A model generated the notes under the pieces. The model was not told the DNA's origin. It saw only the letters and a list, made by a program, of their open reading frames with translations, and did not search any database. From Salvator merianae (taxonomy: Eukaryota; Chordata; Lepidosauria; Squamata; Teiidae), in the NCBI GenBank assembly GCA_003586115.2, contig QVOM02000073.1, positions 38,304,876-38,368,875 of the forward strand: a stretch of 64,000 nucleotides of DNA, read 5' to 3'. The first letter of the stretch is position 1, and every line of letters starts with the position of its first letter. Shown piece after piece: positions 11,881-23,119 of this stretch. Both the position numbers and the translations under genes were made by a program.

Positions 11881-12130
11881 GGAATGTTATCCAGGCCAGT
11901 CACTTTTATTGTCCCTCATCTTGAGGATAGCAGATGAGACTTCTTTGACAGTAACGGCAGGTATGGGTTCAGAAACAGCATTGTCTTTAGGCTGTGGTGG
12001 GTGTAGAAACTCTTCATAGTTTGAGAAAACCTGCAATGAAGAATTTCCGTGCATACCACTATTTAAAACCAAGGCTGTTTCTGATGCCTTACAGGATGAA
12101 GAACAATGGAAGATGAGAGACAATGGAAGA
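11881..12130 (-). mobile_element. Inverted segment of the RTE relic
   Basis: The minus strand carries an open frame (12123-11887) with EEFLHPPQPKDNAVSEPIP and VTVKEVSSAILKMRDNK. This is the well-conserved segment that in RTE ORF2 lies just before the reverse transcriptase core (EEFPHPPxP, then VTxxEVxxAIKKMKNGK). Here it points against both flanking RTE parts, which are on the plus strand, yet it sits where it should be in order. The simplest reading is a local inversion in place. It stays open over 79 codons, which is long for this relic. Confidence 0.72.
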
Positions 12131-12184
12131 GAATGGCCTCGATGAATCCCAGTCGAAATCTAGAAGCTTTTGCAACACAGGGGA

Positions 12185-12800
12185 TAGAAAGGCTTATGGC
12201 ACTTTATTTATTTAATTATTTATTACAATAAAACAAACACTAAAACATATTTAAAATATAAGTCATCCAAACCCTCTCCCTCCCACCCTGGCAGGACTAT
12301 ATTCAGATGAACTCAGAATCAAAGGTTCGGATGAAGAGGTATGTTTTAAGCAGGTGCCAAAAACCAGAGGTGGTGCCTGTTGTGCCTCCACTGGGAGACT
12401 ATTCCAAAGCCAGGGAGCTGCCATAGAGAAGGACTTCTCATGTGCCACTGCTCCTCATACCTCCGAGGGCAGGGGAACTACAGGAAGACCCTCATTTTGT
12501 GATCTTAATGCATAGGCAGATTGATATGGGAAAAGGTGCTCCTTGAGATACTAGGGCCCCAAACTGTTTAGAGCTCTATATGTTAACATCAATACCTTGA
12601 ACTGGACTTGGTAGCGAACTGGTAACCAGTGCAGTTCATTCAAGACCAGTGTGATGTGTGACCAGCCAGATATTCCTATCAGCAGTTGTGCTGCTGCATT
12701 CTGCATTAGTTCCAGTTTCTGGTCCGTCTTCAAGGATAGCCCCATGTGCAGTGCTTTACAGTAGTCCAGTCTGGAGGTTACCACAGCATGGATCATTGTT
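12185..12800 (-). mobile_element. L2/CR1-clade LINE, 3' end (antisense)
   Basis: The minus strand encodes TSRLDYCKALHMGLSLKT, QNAAAQLLIG, LNELHWLPVRYQVQFKVLML and TYRALNSLGP (about 12780-12551), then SMAAPWLWNSLPVEAQ (about 12435-12390). These are the C-terminal ORF2 motifs of L2-like LINEs. The 3' tail is the TTTATTTATTT-like stretch at about 12203-12225, read in reverse. It is 5'-truncated at about 12800, where RTE sequence resumes, so it inserted into the RTE relic. It is less decayed than the LINE at 8.3 kb. Confidence 0.88.
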
Positions 12801-14170
12801 CAACATGATTGTAGAGAAAATGAATCACCATCAATCTGGAGGACCAACATGACAACCCTGATCTGGAAAAGCAATAGCGACATACATGACTGCTCAAACT
12901 ACAGGCCAATCCAACTGCTGTACCACCAATGACAAATTTCAAATGCTTGCTAGATGCAATCCTCCAAGACATCATTGACATTTTACCAAACTAGTATGGC
13001 TTTGTGAAGGGTTGTAGAATGAATGATGCAATGATGAATGATGAGAAGAAAAAGTCCATCTACATGGCAAGCCTTGACCTGGAACAGGTGTTCGACTGAT
13101 TACCCCATAATCTCATCAGACTACTACTTACATTGCACAATATACCTGAGACCTATATCTGATGGATACAGCTGCTGTACCATACTATGCTGTACTGGCA
13201 TAGTATGAAGTGCTGCCAGATGCCCAGATGGCTTCCCCCCCCCCTATATTGGTGTACATTAGGGATGCGGCCTTCTTGTGATTACTCTTCACTATGACTA
13301 GAAATTTCCAGATGTAGCACCCATGGATGCTGTTATATACTGGTGACATCATGAGAGCCACTTAGAAACAAAATGACCTCAGATGACTCATACAAGAGTA
13401 GAAGACACACCTTAACAAACCTGGAACGAAACTCAACTTTAAGAAGACAGAGTACCTAGAGTATGGCAACCAGACCAGCGGTGCACTCAAGAAGACTGAT
13501 GATGCTGAACTAAACGAGGTAACTTAGTTCAAGTAACTTCTATCTGTAATAGACTAGTGGAGACCCAAGCATGAGTCAATGTCACCTGGATGAAATGGCA
13601 CCAAGACACTGATGTACCATACAACATGAAAATCTCTCTGCATTTGAAATCGAAAGTCGATTTAATTGTTATCAGGCCAGAAGCAAAGTAGGGAGTGGAA
13701 TGTTGCCTAGTTATGAAGAAACATGAGCAAGCACTGCACACCATGGTGAAAAAGATGCTACCATGGTCCCTTCGTCTAACAAGACTGGACTGAGTGAATA
13801 ATGAAGAGATGCACAAAACCCTCAGCGCTGCCTTAATCGCTGAGAAAATGTGAGAACCAGGCCTGAAATGGGATGGCCCACATACTATGCAGCAACAACT
13901 TTGGGACACAAGCAGCTGTAGTATTAACCATTGGACATTGACAGCCACAAGGTCAGCCAAAGGTGTGCTGCTTCAACTGATTGAAAAATGATACGCATCC
14001 AGCAAACTTTAACTGTACAGACACCACAGGTTGTGTGAAATGGTGACTGCAGTGCACATGAGGATGCCGTGTGTGAGAGAGAGGAGAGGCAAGTTAATCT
14101 GCCCTCTGTGTTCAGGTTGTTGATGGCACACAAAAGATTAGGAGCAGCTGGCAGAGAATACGATGGACAT
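12801..14170 (+). mobile_element. RTE-clade LINE relic, reverse transcriptase
   Basis: Recognisable RT blocks run in order: DCSNYRPIQLL (12888-12920), YGFVKGC (12993-13013), then SIYMASLDLEQVFD (about 13057-13100), IPETYI and WIQLLYHT (about 13143-13185), KKTEYLEYGNQTSG (about 13444-13485), KKHEQALHTMVKKMLPWSLR (about 13717-13780) and EKMREPGLKW (about 13840-13870). The catalytic aspartate block after ALSP and LL is destroyed. Stops and frameshifts are frequent. The blocks belong to the RTE clade but to a different family from the BovB fragment at 3.8 kb. Confidence 0.87.
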
Positions 14171-14361
14171 TATCTGGAACACTGGTGGCTGGCATCTGTA
14201 AACTGATAACTGGAGACTAGAGAAGTGGATGGTGACTTGGGTATGCTGGGTAGCAAAAGCATGACAAGACTCAAGGCTGGAAACTTGACTGAAGTGAAGC
14301 AGGGACCAGATTTAGGAAACAAGACTAGGAGATAGCAGAAACTGGACTGAATAGGGATTAA

Positions 14362-14836
14362 GGACCTTTTCACACTTGCATGTGGTGTTCTGGGACAGGG
14401 TGGGTCACCCTGTCCCAGAATGATCAACTCGTCCCAATTTGAAACAGGTTGCTAGTGAAGCAGAAAAGGGCCATCTGCATTCAGATGGCCTGTTCTGCTC
14501 CAGTCCTTGTCACTTTCTCCAGAGAGAGCTCTTGGAGACACCAGCAAGGCCCTAAAGGCCAGGAATGAAAGTTTCCAGCCTTTGGACTTTCTGGTCTGGC
14601 AGGTTTTGTGGCGGACCCATTTCTGGTGCACCGCTGAAAAGAATCCCCTGCAGTATAACGGACCATGGGTGTGTGTCATTTGCATGCTTCCACGTTCCAC
14701 TGTATTACCTCAACATTGAGATCTACAACTATACCAGGCTGGGGGGAATGGACTTGACCTAGTCTGCATTAGTGGGCATACTGCTGCCCCTTATTCTGGA
14801 ATTTGTTCCGGAATTAGGAGAAGTGCGGAAAGGACC
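14362..14836. mobile_element. Family C non-autonomous DNA element
   Basis: The ends are GGACCTTTTCACACTT and, in inverse, GGTCCTTTCCGCACTT. Near the left end is a perfect 15-bp stem with a 3-nt loop (14388-14402 and 14406-14420). The inside shares wording with 42653-43069, 47399-47880 and 33332-33665, for example CTTTCTGGTCTGGCAGG-like text and a GGTGCACC..CTGAAAAGAATCCC-type block. It has no coding capacity. Confidence 0.7.
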
Positions 14837-15250
14837 ATAGTGTGAGTGGATATTAAGCAGCTTAGGAAGTACTGGAGTGATGGTTTGGCTGCCCAGAGGG
14901 TGTGGAAGTTTAGCAATGATAGGAGAGCACAGGAACTGGTAGAGTCACAGTCGCAAGGATGTACAAGAAACAGAGCAGTTACAACCTCAAGAGCAAGAAG
15001 GAGCACAAGTCTACTCATGAGTAAGGCTACTTCTAGTTACAAGTGGTGTTCCAGAATCTTATAGGACATACAGTGGGCGTGGATTCCAACTTACATGACT
15101 TGTAAGATATTATAATACCATACTGGGCTGGTCAGGTTGAAGTGCAGTGGTGGTCATTCACACTACAAGTGCTGAATTAGCCCCGTGCCTGACCAGCAGT
15201 GCTTGCAGTGTGAATGGCCTGTCCTGATTACCACTGCAAAGTCCAAACCA
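14837..15250. other. Unassigned; left part of a degenerate family A element
   Basis: About 14837-15120 shows nothing that I recognise. From about 15135 the text GGTCATTCACACTACAAGTG and TTGCAGTGTGAATGGCC looks like eroded family A sequence that continues after the nested family B copy (see 15433-15720). Confidence 0.35.
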
Positions 15251-15432
15251 GGGCCCTTTCTGCACTTGGCCTTATTGTGGATTGTATCCCGGAATAGGGA
15301 CCTGCCATCCACATGATAGTACAAACTAATGAAAGGTCTTGCCCAGGGCCCACCATAGTCTGCACTAGAATGCAGATGGCAGGTCCCTATTCCGAGATAT
15401 AATCTGGAATAAGGCCTAGTGCAGAAAGGGCC
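15251..15432. mobile_element. Family B palindromic MITE
   Basis: A 182-bp element whose two arms pair over almost 60 nt. It runs from GGGCCCTTTCTGCACTTGG to TAGTGCAGAAAGGGCC, and both arms carry GGAATAGGGACCTGCCAT in opposite orientation (left arm, near 15291) with the right arm at about 15379-15396. A second full copy is at 29806-29985 and a partial one at 52662-52735. There is no ORF of note. It seems nested in a degraded family A element. Confidence 0.85.
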
Positions 15433-16500
15433 ATTCATTCAGTGCAGGTTTGGATGTTGCCATGGTGATCCAGATTCTGTGAATGACTGCACAGCTGTAG
15501 TCAACCCCCCCTTGCTGGAGCACCTGGAAAAGGTGCAGACCCACCTTTCCAGGAGCGATCTAGCTCCTGCTGGTCAGCCTGCAGACTACTATTGAGTTGT
15601 CCACAGCTGGATTGCTCTGGGGAGGTGTTAAGCAACTCTGAGTGAGCTGCAACTGTCTGCATGCAGATGGGTTGACCAGTGAGCAGATAGGAATATTCCA
15701 GCTGGTAAGGATGAGAAGCCCCTGCATGTCTTATGAAGCCACTTAAGACAGATGGTTGTCTGAAGCCTATCCTAGAGTAGTAGACTGTATAAGAGAGCTA
15801 ACAGTCAAGAATCCAAACACAGAGCAATAGGTCCAAGCCAGATAATCAGTCCAGGGGTAGCCAAAATGCAGAAACCAAAGAGCAGTGTGAGAGTCAAAAT
15901 CAGGACATCACAATTCAAAACCAGGAACTGGACTAAATCACCATTGGAGCTGGTAGGATTGTAGGCTAGAAAAAGACTGGCGAATCAACAGGAGTTCAGG
16001 GAATTCAAGGCATGAACAGAGGGGCCTCTGTATATTAAAAGTGATGATCATACCAGGGCAGAGCAAGGAGCTATTAAATGCTGAATATGCTTGGATTCAG
16101 CAACAGGTGTGAGAGTAAGGAAGCATAGCAAGCAGCTAGGTCTGCTGAGCAGCTGTTGCTTCTGTCCCAAGGTCACCAGATGAAGCACTCACCCTGTTGG
16201 CAGGCCACGGCTCCTTGTGCACTGCCATCAGGGTAATATTGGGAGTATGACATTCGTGTCCCCAGAAATCTGTCCCATGCCAAGACTGGCTGCTGTGAGA
16301 CTCCCCCAACAGATCTCATAAAATAGATGGAGAAATGAGCTTCTCCAAGGGGAGAAGGGAGCACTATGTGTGGACCTGGTGATGCACTGCACAGATCTAG
16401 ATGAACCCTAAGATCCTCATGCAAACTTATTTCTTTCTGCTCAAGCTTATGCGTGTTTCAAAAAAATCAAGAGAAAGTTTTGTCTGGTTTAGAATGATAG
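15433..16500. other. Degraded family A remainder and unassigned DNA
   Basis: About 15433-15720 contains GTTGCCATGGTGATCC, which matches the core of family A, so this may be the other half of the element split by 15251-15432. From about 15780 to 16150 the text is purine-rich and repeats short words such as GTCCAAGCCAG and AACCAGGAACTGG; I cannot classify it. No gene is seen. Confidence 0.35.
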
Positions 16501-16523
16501 GAGAGTTGTGTTACATTCTTCAG

Positions 16524-16538
16524 CCCCCCCCCCCCCCA
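16524..16538. repeat. Poly-C tract
   Basis: An uninterrupted run of about 15 C residues followed by A and T runs. Several such C/G runs occur in the window (near 8958, 13237, 20839, 25335, 37826 and 53237); this is the longest. Confidence 0.9.
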
Positions 16539-17041
16539 AATTTTTCTTTTAAAAGAGACATTGCATTTCAGGATGAATGATTTATTTATATATTGCAGCC
16601 CAACTTGGTAGATCAGTCTGAATACATTTTAAACATGAGTGATAAATTACGCTCTGACCTCGTGAAGTTGGATATGTTCTTCCACACTAAGGGGACCAAG
16701 CAATGGGGCAGCTGACCCATAAAGAAAAACCAGGCAGCAGCATCACACACCCAATAGCCCCAAACCTGAGCCTGCATTTCCTTTTTCCTTCTAGCCTCTT
16801 TTGCTTCTGGGATGGATAAGATTTGTCTGATCCACTATGTTCAGTGGGGTGACTTTTCATTTATGCTTGGATAAAACTGCAGCTTTAACAGTGGATGATT
16901 CTGCAGGGGCTGCTATACCAGACCAGCAAGAGTATTAGGAGCCTCCCTTCTGCACGCTGGGGTGATCTAAGGGAAGCCTCAGGTGGGGTGTCCTTTAGAC
17001 TGCATCAGAGGTGGAAGGGAGGTTCCTTGGGTACCTCTAGA
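16539..17041. other. Unassigned non-coding DNA
   Basis: Nothing recognised. No inverted repeats or LINE motifs were seen. Confidence 0.45.
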
Positions 17042-17357
17042 CAGTGAGAAGAAATTCTGGGATCTTCTTTAGATCCCAGAATTACCTCTCACTGTTTTCT
17101 TGCCAGATGGTAGGAGGCAATCCTGGCAAAATGCTGGACTCTTACCTCTGTCTGGCACTTCTGCGAGAGATCATTCCTCTTTGCAAGAGGAACAATCCCA
17201 TGAAGAAATGCCAGACAGAGGTAAGCAATCTTTATTATGGAAAATCCAGTGCCGTTGCTAGGTTTTCTGTAATAGCGATTTAGCAGGATTTTGCTCAGCT
17301 GACCTGGGACTACACTGGAATTGCTACGAATATGTGTGGCAATTCCAATACAGTCCC
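17042..17357. repeat. Three consecutive stem-loops (multi-hairpin element)
   Basis: Three hairpins lie in 316 bp. The first pairs 17042-17065 with 17071-17094 (22 of 24). The second pairs 17141-17181 with 17185-17225 (34 of 41, 3-nt loop). The third pairs 17306-17326 with 17337-17357 (17 of 21). A small TTGCCAG/CTGGCAA stem lies between the first two. Because of the second palindrome both strands encode a near-identical short peptide (YLCLAxLxxIxPL), which is a by-product of the palindrome and not evidence of a gene. It may be a multi-hairpin MITE. No matching copy was found. Confidence 0.7.
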
Positions 17358-17414
17358 ATGAACATTCTGGGTTTTTACCCACATATGGAGGTACTTTTAG
17401 TACACTTGCTGGTC

Positions 17415-17650
17415 CAATATATTGGGCAGTGTCTCACCTGCCATCAGCTCTACTTATTTTGACCCTGCTATTGCTTTAGCTGTCTTGCCCTCAGCCACAC
17501 CTGTCCCAAAAGTCACCAGCCATTACTGGTTATGGCCAGTCTGGCCAATGGCAAAGAACAATGGGAGTTATATTTCAACAATACCTGTGGGTACCAGTTT
17601 GTCCACTTCTGGGTCTCAGTTTGTTTTGGAGTCTATAGGGGAAGCTAACA
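17415..17650 (+). repeat. Unclassified dispersed repeat, copy 1
   Basis: The text GGCAGTGTCTCACCTGCCAT, then AGCTCTACTTATTTTGACCC and TTTAGCTGTCTTGCCCTCAG, is closely parallel to 60420-60520 in the same orientation. Its nature is unknown. It lies immediately after the multi-hairpin stretch. Confidence 0.5.
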
Positions 17651-19255
17651 AACTTCTGATAATATAGCAGTTTAGTGCTCCTAATTCCAAGATGTGATCC
17701 CACTCTCCTTCTCCTCTTCTTCCACAGAACAATAATTTAATCTCTGCTGTATCTGTATTCATGTCTGGAGTTTATGTATCATTGGCTGGGGCTACAGCTT
17801 CATGAGTTGACTACATGGTTCAAAGCCACACAGAATATGGAAGTGGCTTGATAGATACCTTCCTGCATGTTGCCTTAGTGCAATTGATGCCACCAAAATC
17901 TGGTTGAACTTATGAGCTGGAACACCCTGAGTCAGACAAACGTAATAGTCCTTTAAAGAGTTCTGCTGCCCAAGAGGTCTTTAAAGGGCGCTGACCCTGG
18001 AGCGGTAAGACATGTATACAAGCCAGTTGCGTCCATTTCTGGTGTCAGATCTCCCCTAAGTTGGTTTCATCACAGGATGTAGATGTAGCCATTGTCTCTG
18101 GATTCCCAATCATTTATCTCTTTTTTTTAAACAACAACAAAAAATCTCCCCCCTTCCAACAGTTCCCAGGGCTTTTTTTTTTAAGCATTGAAGTTTAGAC
18201 TGATGAGACCCATTAATTTTTCTTATAGCTTAGTCAGTCAGGACTCAGACAGTTCAGACCTGAGGTATTAATGCTTGATTGTGCAATTGCAGAGACAGGA
18301 AACAGAACTTTTGTAATAAAGGGAAAAATTGCATGTGCTAAAAATGTAGTAAGGATGGAATCACACAGACAGTGTCTGTGAAATACAGGCTGGGAGTGAC
18401 CTGGCAACTGAATACTAGCATGATGTGGAGAACCATGTGGATGATGCTAAATTTGCACAATTTAATGCAAATTTTGTGCAGTGACTTCGAGTGACATGGT
18501 CAATATTACTGGGTTTTTTCAGTTATTGGTTTTCATGTTATTGATGGAAAAGCAAGGAACTGATTACTAGCTATCCACAGCTATTCAGCTTCAGGTACTG
18601 TGAAGTCATCCCAGAATTACAGGTCAGCAACTGTGCCTGTGGAAATTTTCAGTTTTCAGCCAATAAGTAGATTGCTTGGTACAGTGCTTCCTTGATAAGA
18701 AATATGACTGCAAATATGCCTGGTTTGGGAATGAGTGCAGGAAGTTTTAGTGTCTTTGTTATTGGTATCTGAGTCTCACAGATTTGCATGGCCTTAAATG
18801 AAACTGTTTTGTGCCTGAAAATTTAGTGACTGCTCATTTTGGTGTCTAAAAGCTGTTGAGTCTGTTTCTCCTGTAGTTGTTGAAATTACAGGAGCTACAT
18901 GAAGAGAAATTATGACAGCTGCATTTGTATCTGCAAATGTATGACCATAAGAATCTTTAAGGAGTACTGTGTGGCAGTGGTATTGCTGGATAAGCCTTTG
19001 ATAGCTTGGAATGAATGAAGCAGCTGATAGTGGACTATTTGGTGAAGGAAGCGGGGAGTGACCAGGAAAGAAATCAGGTACTAGAAACCTTCCATACGTG
19101 ATAGTTTAAGCTAGGGGGGTGGGTTCACCAAGGGAAGGATTATGCATGTATAAGTGTATATTACAAATTGAGGAATGTATTGATTTGTGGGATTTTCAAT
19201 GTTTTTATTTGTAATTTGTTTTGATTTTGTAAAAATAAAACTGATACATAGATAC

Positions 19256-19258
<3 letters not shown>
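17651..19258. other. Unassigned non-coding DNA
   Basis: No gene was found. The part at about 19100-19240 is T-rich and ends in GTAAAAATAAAACTG, which could be the 3' end of an L1-type LINE, but no coding remnant supports this. The rest is unclassified. Confidence 0.4.

Positions 19259-19310
<52 letters not shown>
19259..19310. repeat. Compound (TG)n(TA)n microsatellite
   Basis: About 16 TG units run directly into 10 TA units. Compound dinucleotide arrays of this type are common in vertebrate non-coding DNA and are often length-variable. Confidence 0.95.
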
Positions 19311-19311
<1 letters not shown>

Positions 19312-22300
19312 TTACACTGGAGTGAATACATGTTGCCTCCATGCTTGAATGAATAGAGACTGGTCTGAAGACATCTTATGGACCTTGATGACTGAATGGT
19401 AGCTGGAATTTGAATTTCTCAAATCCTTGCCCAATCCTAAGACCCCTCCATCAGGCTCTCATTAGAAATGCCAGTGAGGGGTTTAACAAATTCATAACTG
19501 GATTGTGACTGCATCCAAATGATGAGAAAAGGACATCCAGTAAAAGATCCTGGGGTGTGGTCTCTTTATGTCACAGCCCCCATTTGGCCTGTGGCCAGCC
19601 TCCAAGGCACCAAACTGCCCTTGGAGGTGCTTTGCTGGTAAACCCTAGCAGAGAGCTCTGAGGGTGATTTTTGCCCTCTTATGCCCCTCCTTGGGTGGAG
19701 TGGGGTGGATGACTTACAACAATTTTCTGCCTGGAGGTGCTAGCCATGTACGCGGTATGCTTCTTTGTCCAACTGTGGAACTGTGGGATCCTGCCACATG
19801 GCCCTTTCAATGCCATCAAGATGAATCCTCAAGATACATCTGGCTGGTGAGAAAAGGCGACGCAGTGAAAGTCCGTGGGCCACAGCAATCTCCTGCTGCC
19901 CCTTCCATCATGCCAGACGCCAGCCTTGAAAGTGCCTTAACAGTAAATTCTGGCAAAGTACCCCAAGGGCACTTTTGCCCTCTTGTACCCCACTGCCCTT
20001 TAGAGAGTTGGCAATGGTGGGGACAACTTACCTGGGCCAATTTCTAGCTAGCATGATTTAGTGCCAGACAGAAAATGGCCATCTTATGGGACTTTCCTAT
20101 TTGTTTTGAAGCCTGTAAGGCTGGGAGGTGCTAACTTTGTACATATTGTGCCCCTTGCCCTAGCTGCAGGAATGGATGAAATTGCACTTCTGGATTGGTT
20201 TGCAAAGCACTGCAGGGGTTCAGTTAGGTAACAGCAAATTATGGACTTACTGGTCTTATATCACCTAACTCCATTTTTTTTTTTTAGATAGTCATTATGT
20301 CACTTTCTTAAAAGTTTGGTAAGTTAGCCCTGCTCCTTTTAGGTACCTTCTTTACTGAATGACATGATTGACTTCAGCCCAAAGTCCTAGAGTACTGTTG
20401 CAGAGGAGAATTATTCCTTACCGTTAAATTGTCCTGAATGTGTAAATATGCTCTTATCTTGAAGGCAAAGGCTCATCCTTGTTCTGATACATGAAAGCAG
20501 CCTGCTTGTCTAACAGCTCAATCTCTTGACAAAACAAATTAGTGAGCAAAGCCAAAAACTGCCGCAGTCCAAAGCCTCTTCATTTTTCTCAGGCAAAGCT
20601 TCTAGTGGCGTCATAAGGCCTCTTGCTTGAAAGAGGCGAGGATAACAGGGACTTGGAGGCTGATATCCCTGTATCAGCCCCAAAAGGCTTCCAATAACTC
20701 CCTCCACAATAATGGAGAGGACCAAGAGATGAGCCATAGGCAATAAGGAACGGGAAATGAGCGCTTTAGTGGGACATCACTGTAATCTCTATTTAATGGC
20801 TTTTTATTGGAAGATCTATTTGACCATTCCAGATTTCCCCCCCCCCCCTTCTCAGTTCTCATTTTTATAAGCCATCTAGTGCATGGAAACGTCAGTTCTG
20901 GGCATATGTTCATGTCCCTGGAGTCTTGTTCAGACATTTAGTGGAACATTTTCTAATTCAAAAGATAAACACTTCTGTTGGACTTGTGGGGCGGAAATTG
21001 TTTTTGTCACAGCAGGTGTTGCCCATTAGTTCTACTCGAACTGCACACTCGAAGCCAGGCTTTCAATGGGATACATAATCAAGCCCTTACATCACTGTGA
21101 GATGAACTGTACTTTAGCCTCTTCCTTGTCTGGACTGTGCTTCCTCCACAAGACATCCTGTTCTGCAAGCCTCCAAACTCCCCATGTGCCATACAGCATG
21201 TGGGATTTCATCACCTCTTAGGCACACAGGCTGCGCTTTGTGCAGAAGGCCCAAAGGGGCACCGGAAGGTTGAGAGACGAAACCATATGAGTTTTGATAG
21301 ACTCAACTCATAAAAAGAAACCTGCTTTCCCTTGTACGCTGTGCCTTTCCTCCGTCCAGATTTGCATGACTGAAACTCTTTGTTAGCATGACTGATATGT
21401 AAGCAGTATGGCTTGTTGGATTAAATTGTTTACTGCTGAGGTATAATGTGTGTTGCCCGCCGTAATGGGGGATAATAGAAAAGAATGAGGGCACCTAATC
21501 TTGGCTTACCAAATGTTTTTGTCAAACTGGAGATCCAGAGACATGTAAATCCCCTGTGGCATCCATACTCCTATGATTCAATTTTGTAAGGGATCGCATA
21601 GTAAAAACAGTTAGATCACATCTCCTCAAATTATCTGTTTGCATCACAAATGCCCATGTGGGGCAGTGGCTTGAGGACCTCATATGCCATTCAGGCCTTT
21701 ATGATCAAGAGTGCCCTACCAACCCTGGGGAGCATTGTCTGCCACCTCAGCTCTAGTTCAGCATTACTTGACTCCTGCTGGGCTGAGAGAACAGACTGCA
21801 TCCCTACTGGGAGAAAAAAGTGGTCATAGAGCATTGTAGTGGTGTGGTGTCTGCATGGCCATATTATTTTCGAGTCTATGGCCCTCCTCTGATGGCCACA
21901 AAATGTTCTTGGAGATGTTCTTCTTGCAGAGTGGGCAAAATGACTCTTATGCACTTGCTGCCCTCTTCCACCCCCACTGCTATGCAGATGAATAGCAACA
22001 GCAGGGGTAACTTACTGTCATTGCCTTCTGCCTGACTCCATTAAAGAATGCATTGAAAATGGCTGACTTGCTGGGCCGTTTCCTGTGCCTTCCTTAATGG
22101 GGCTGGACAGAAACTTCAGAGGCTGCAGACCCCAAATCCCACAGCTTCCAACATTCCCTGAGATCTTGAAGCCTGGCAGAAGGGCTGTGTACCTGCTCCA
22201 CCTCCTTCCCAAGAGGCAGGATCCATGGAACCCAACACAGAAGTACCCATTCCACTATTCATGGAGATGAAATCAGCAATCCCTGCTGCCACTCGTTTCG

Positions 22301-22686
22301 GGTAACAGTGTCTGCCTCTGGTATAGTGGGGTCTACACTGCAAGGTCTGGGGAGCATAGCAAGACAGTTAGGGGTATTCTGAATATGAAGGGCTCCTTTC
22401 TGCTGTTTAGAGTCCCACGCTTCATGGCTGAGGCAAATGGATAAATTTTTTTTGGATTATTGGATCCTGATAAGTTACAATGTCTCCATCTCTATTAGGT
22501 GGTGTAGACGCAGTTTCTGAGGTCCTAAGGTGGCTCTGTTTCTGCCCCACTGAAGTGTTTGGGGGAGGTGCTAATACCCTTGGGGCCTGGGAAGAGTGCC
22601 TTAGGTTCAGAGTGCAAGGAGTGACCAAATACCATGTAGCAGCACTATGATACTGGTTGAGGTAAAAGAAGGGGCTGCAGCCCCTA
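19311..22686. other. Unassigned DNA with unclassified GC-rich repeats
   Basis: Two related unclassified patches stand out: about 19560-20090 and about 21690-22200. Both contain CCCTCTTNTNCCCCNNTGCC-like text followed by an ACTTAC motif. The first ends in TAGTGCCAGACAGAAAATGG, which recurs at about 36261-36280. The rest (20.1-21.7 and 22.2-22.69 kb) shows nothing I can name. An open frame of 127 codons at 19664-20047 lies inside the first patch and looks non-protein in composition. Confidence 0.4.
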
Positions 22687-23119
22687 ACAGACTGGACCAA
22701 TGGGAATCAGTGGGTCTGGAACAGACAGCCCGCTGATTCTGAACACAGGAAGGTGTGTGTGGGATCAGTGCCATCTGCACAATGGCGCTGGTCCAGACCA
22801 GCCCATGTCACTGCCTCAAAGTTCCTAGCCTCAGAGCCTCTGGGGACTGCATTTTGGTGATGTACTATGGTGCACCACTGAAATGCATCCCTTGATAGTT
22901 CCAGACATGGGAGGCATCCCTCCTGCACATCTCCCGTGTTCTGGACCAGGGCTGCTGGTAGACCCAATTACGTGTGTGCAGCAGCCATACAGAACATGGC
23001 CTCCCTGTTTGGCACCCTGCTCTTCTAATGCCGACAGAGCGCACCAGTGGGGGGCATGGCCTCATAGATCTGCATTAAGGTGAATTAATCTGAATTAAGG
23101 GCCCATGCTGAAAGGGGCC
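22687..23119 (+). mobile_element. Family D non-autonomous DNA element
   Basis: It contains GGGATCAGTGCCATCTGCAC and GCACAATGGCGCTGGTCC, and ends with GCCCATGCTGAAAGGGGCC preceded by ATCTGCATTAAGG. Read in reverse, the 57837-58322 copy gives the same order. The left end is uncertain, since no clean GGGCC end is present. No coding potential. Confidence 0.65.

Noticed and set aside
13529..13960. Open frame of 143 codons (minus strand)
   Set aside because: It is the antisense shadow of the RTE reverse transcriptase relic, which reads on the plus strand.
17044..17382. Related short peptides on both strands suggesting a gene
   Set aside because: The similarity comes from a 41-bp palindrome read in both directions.
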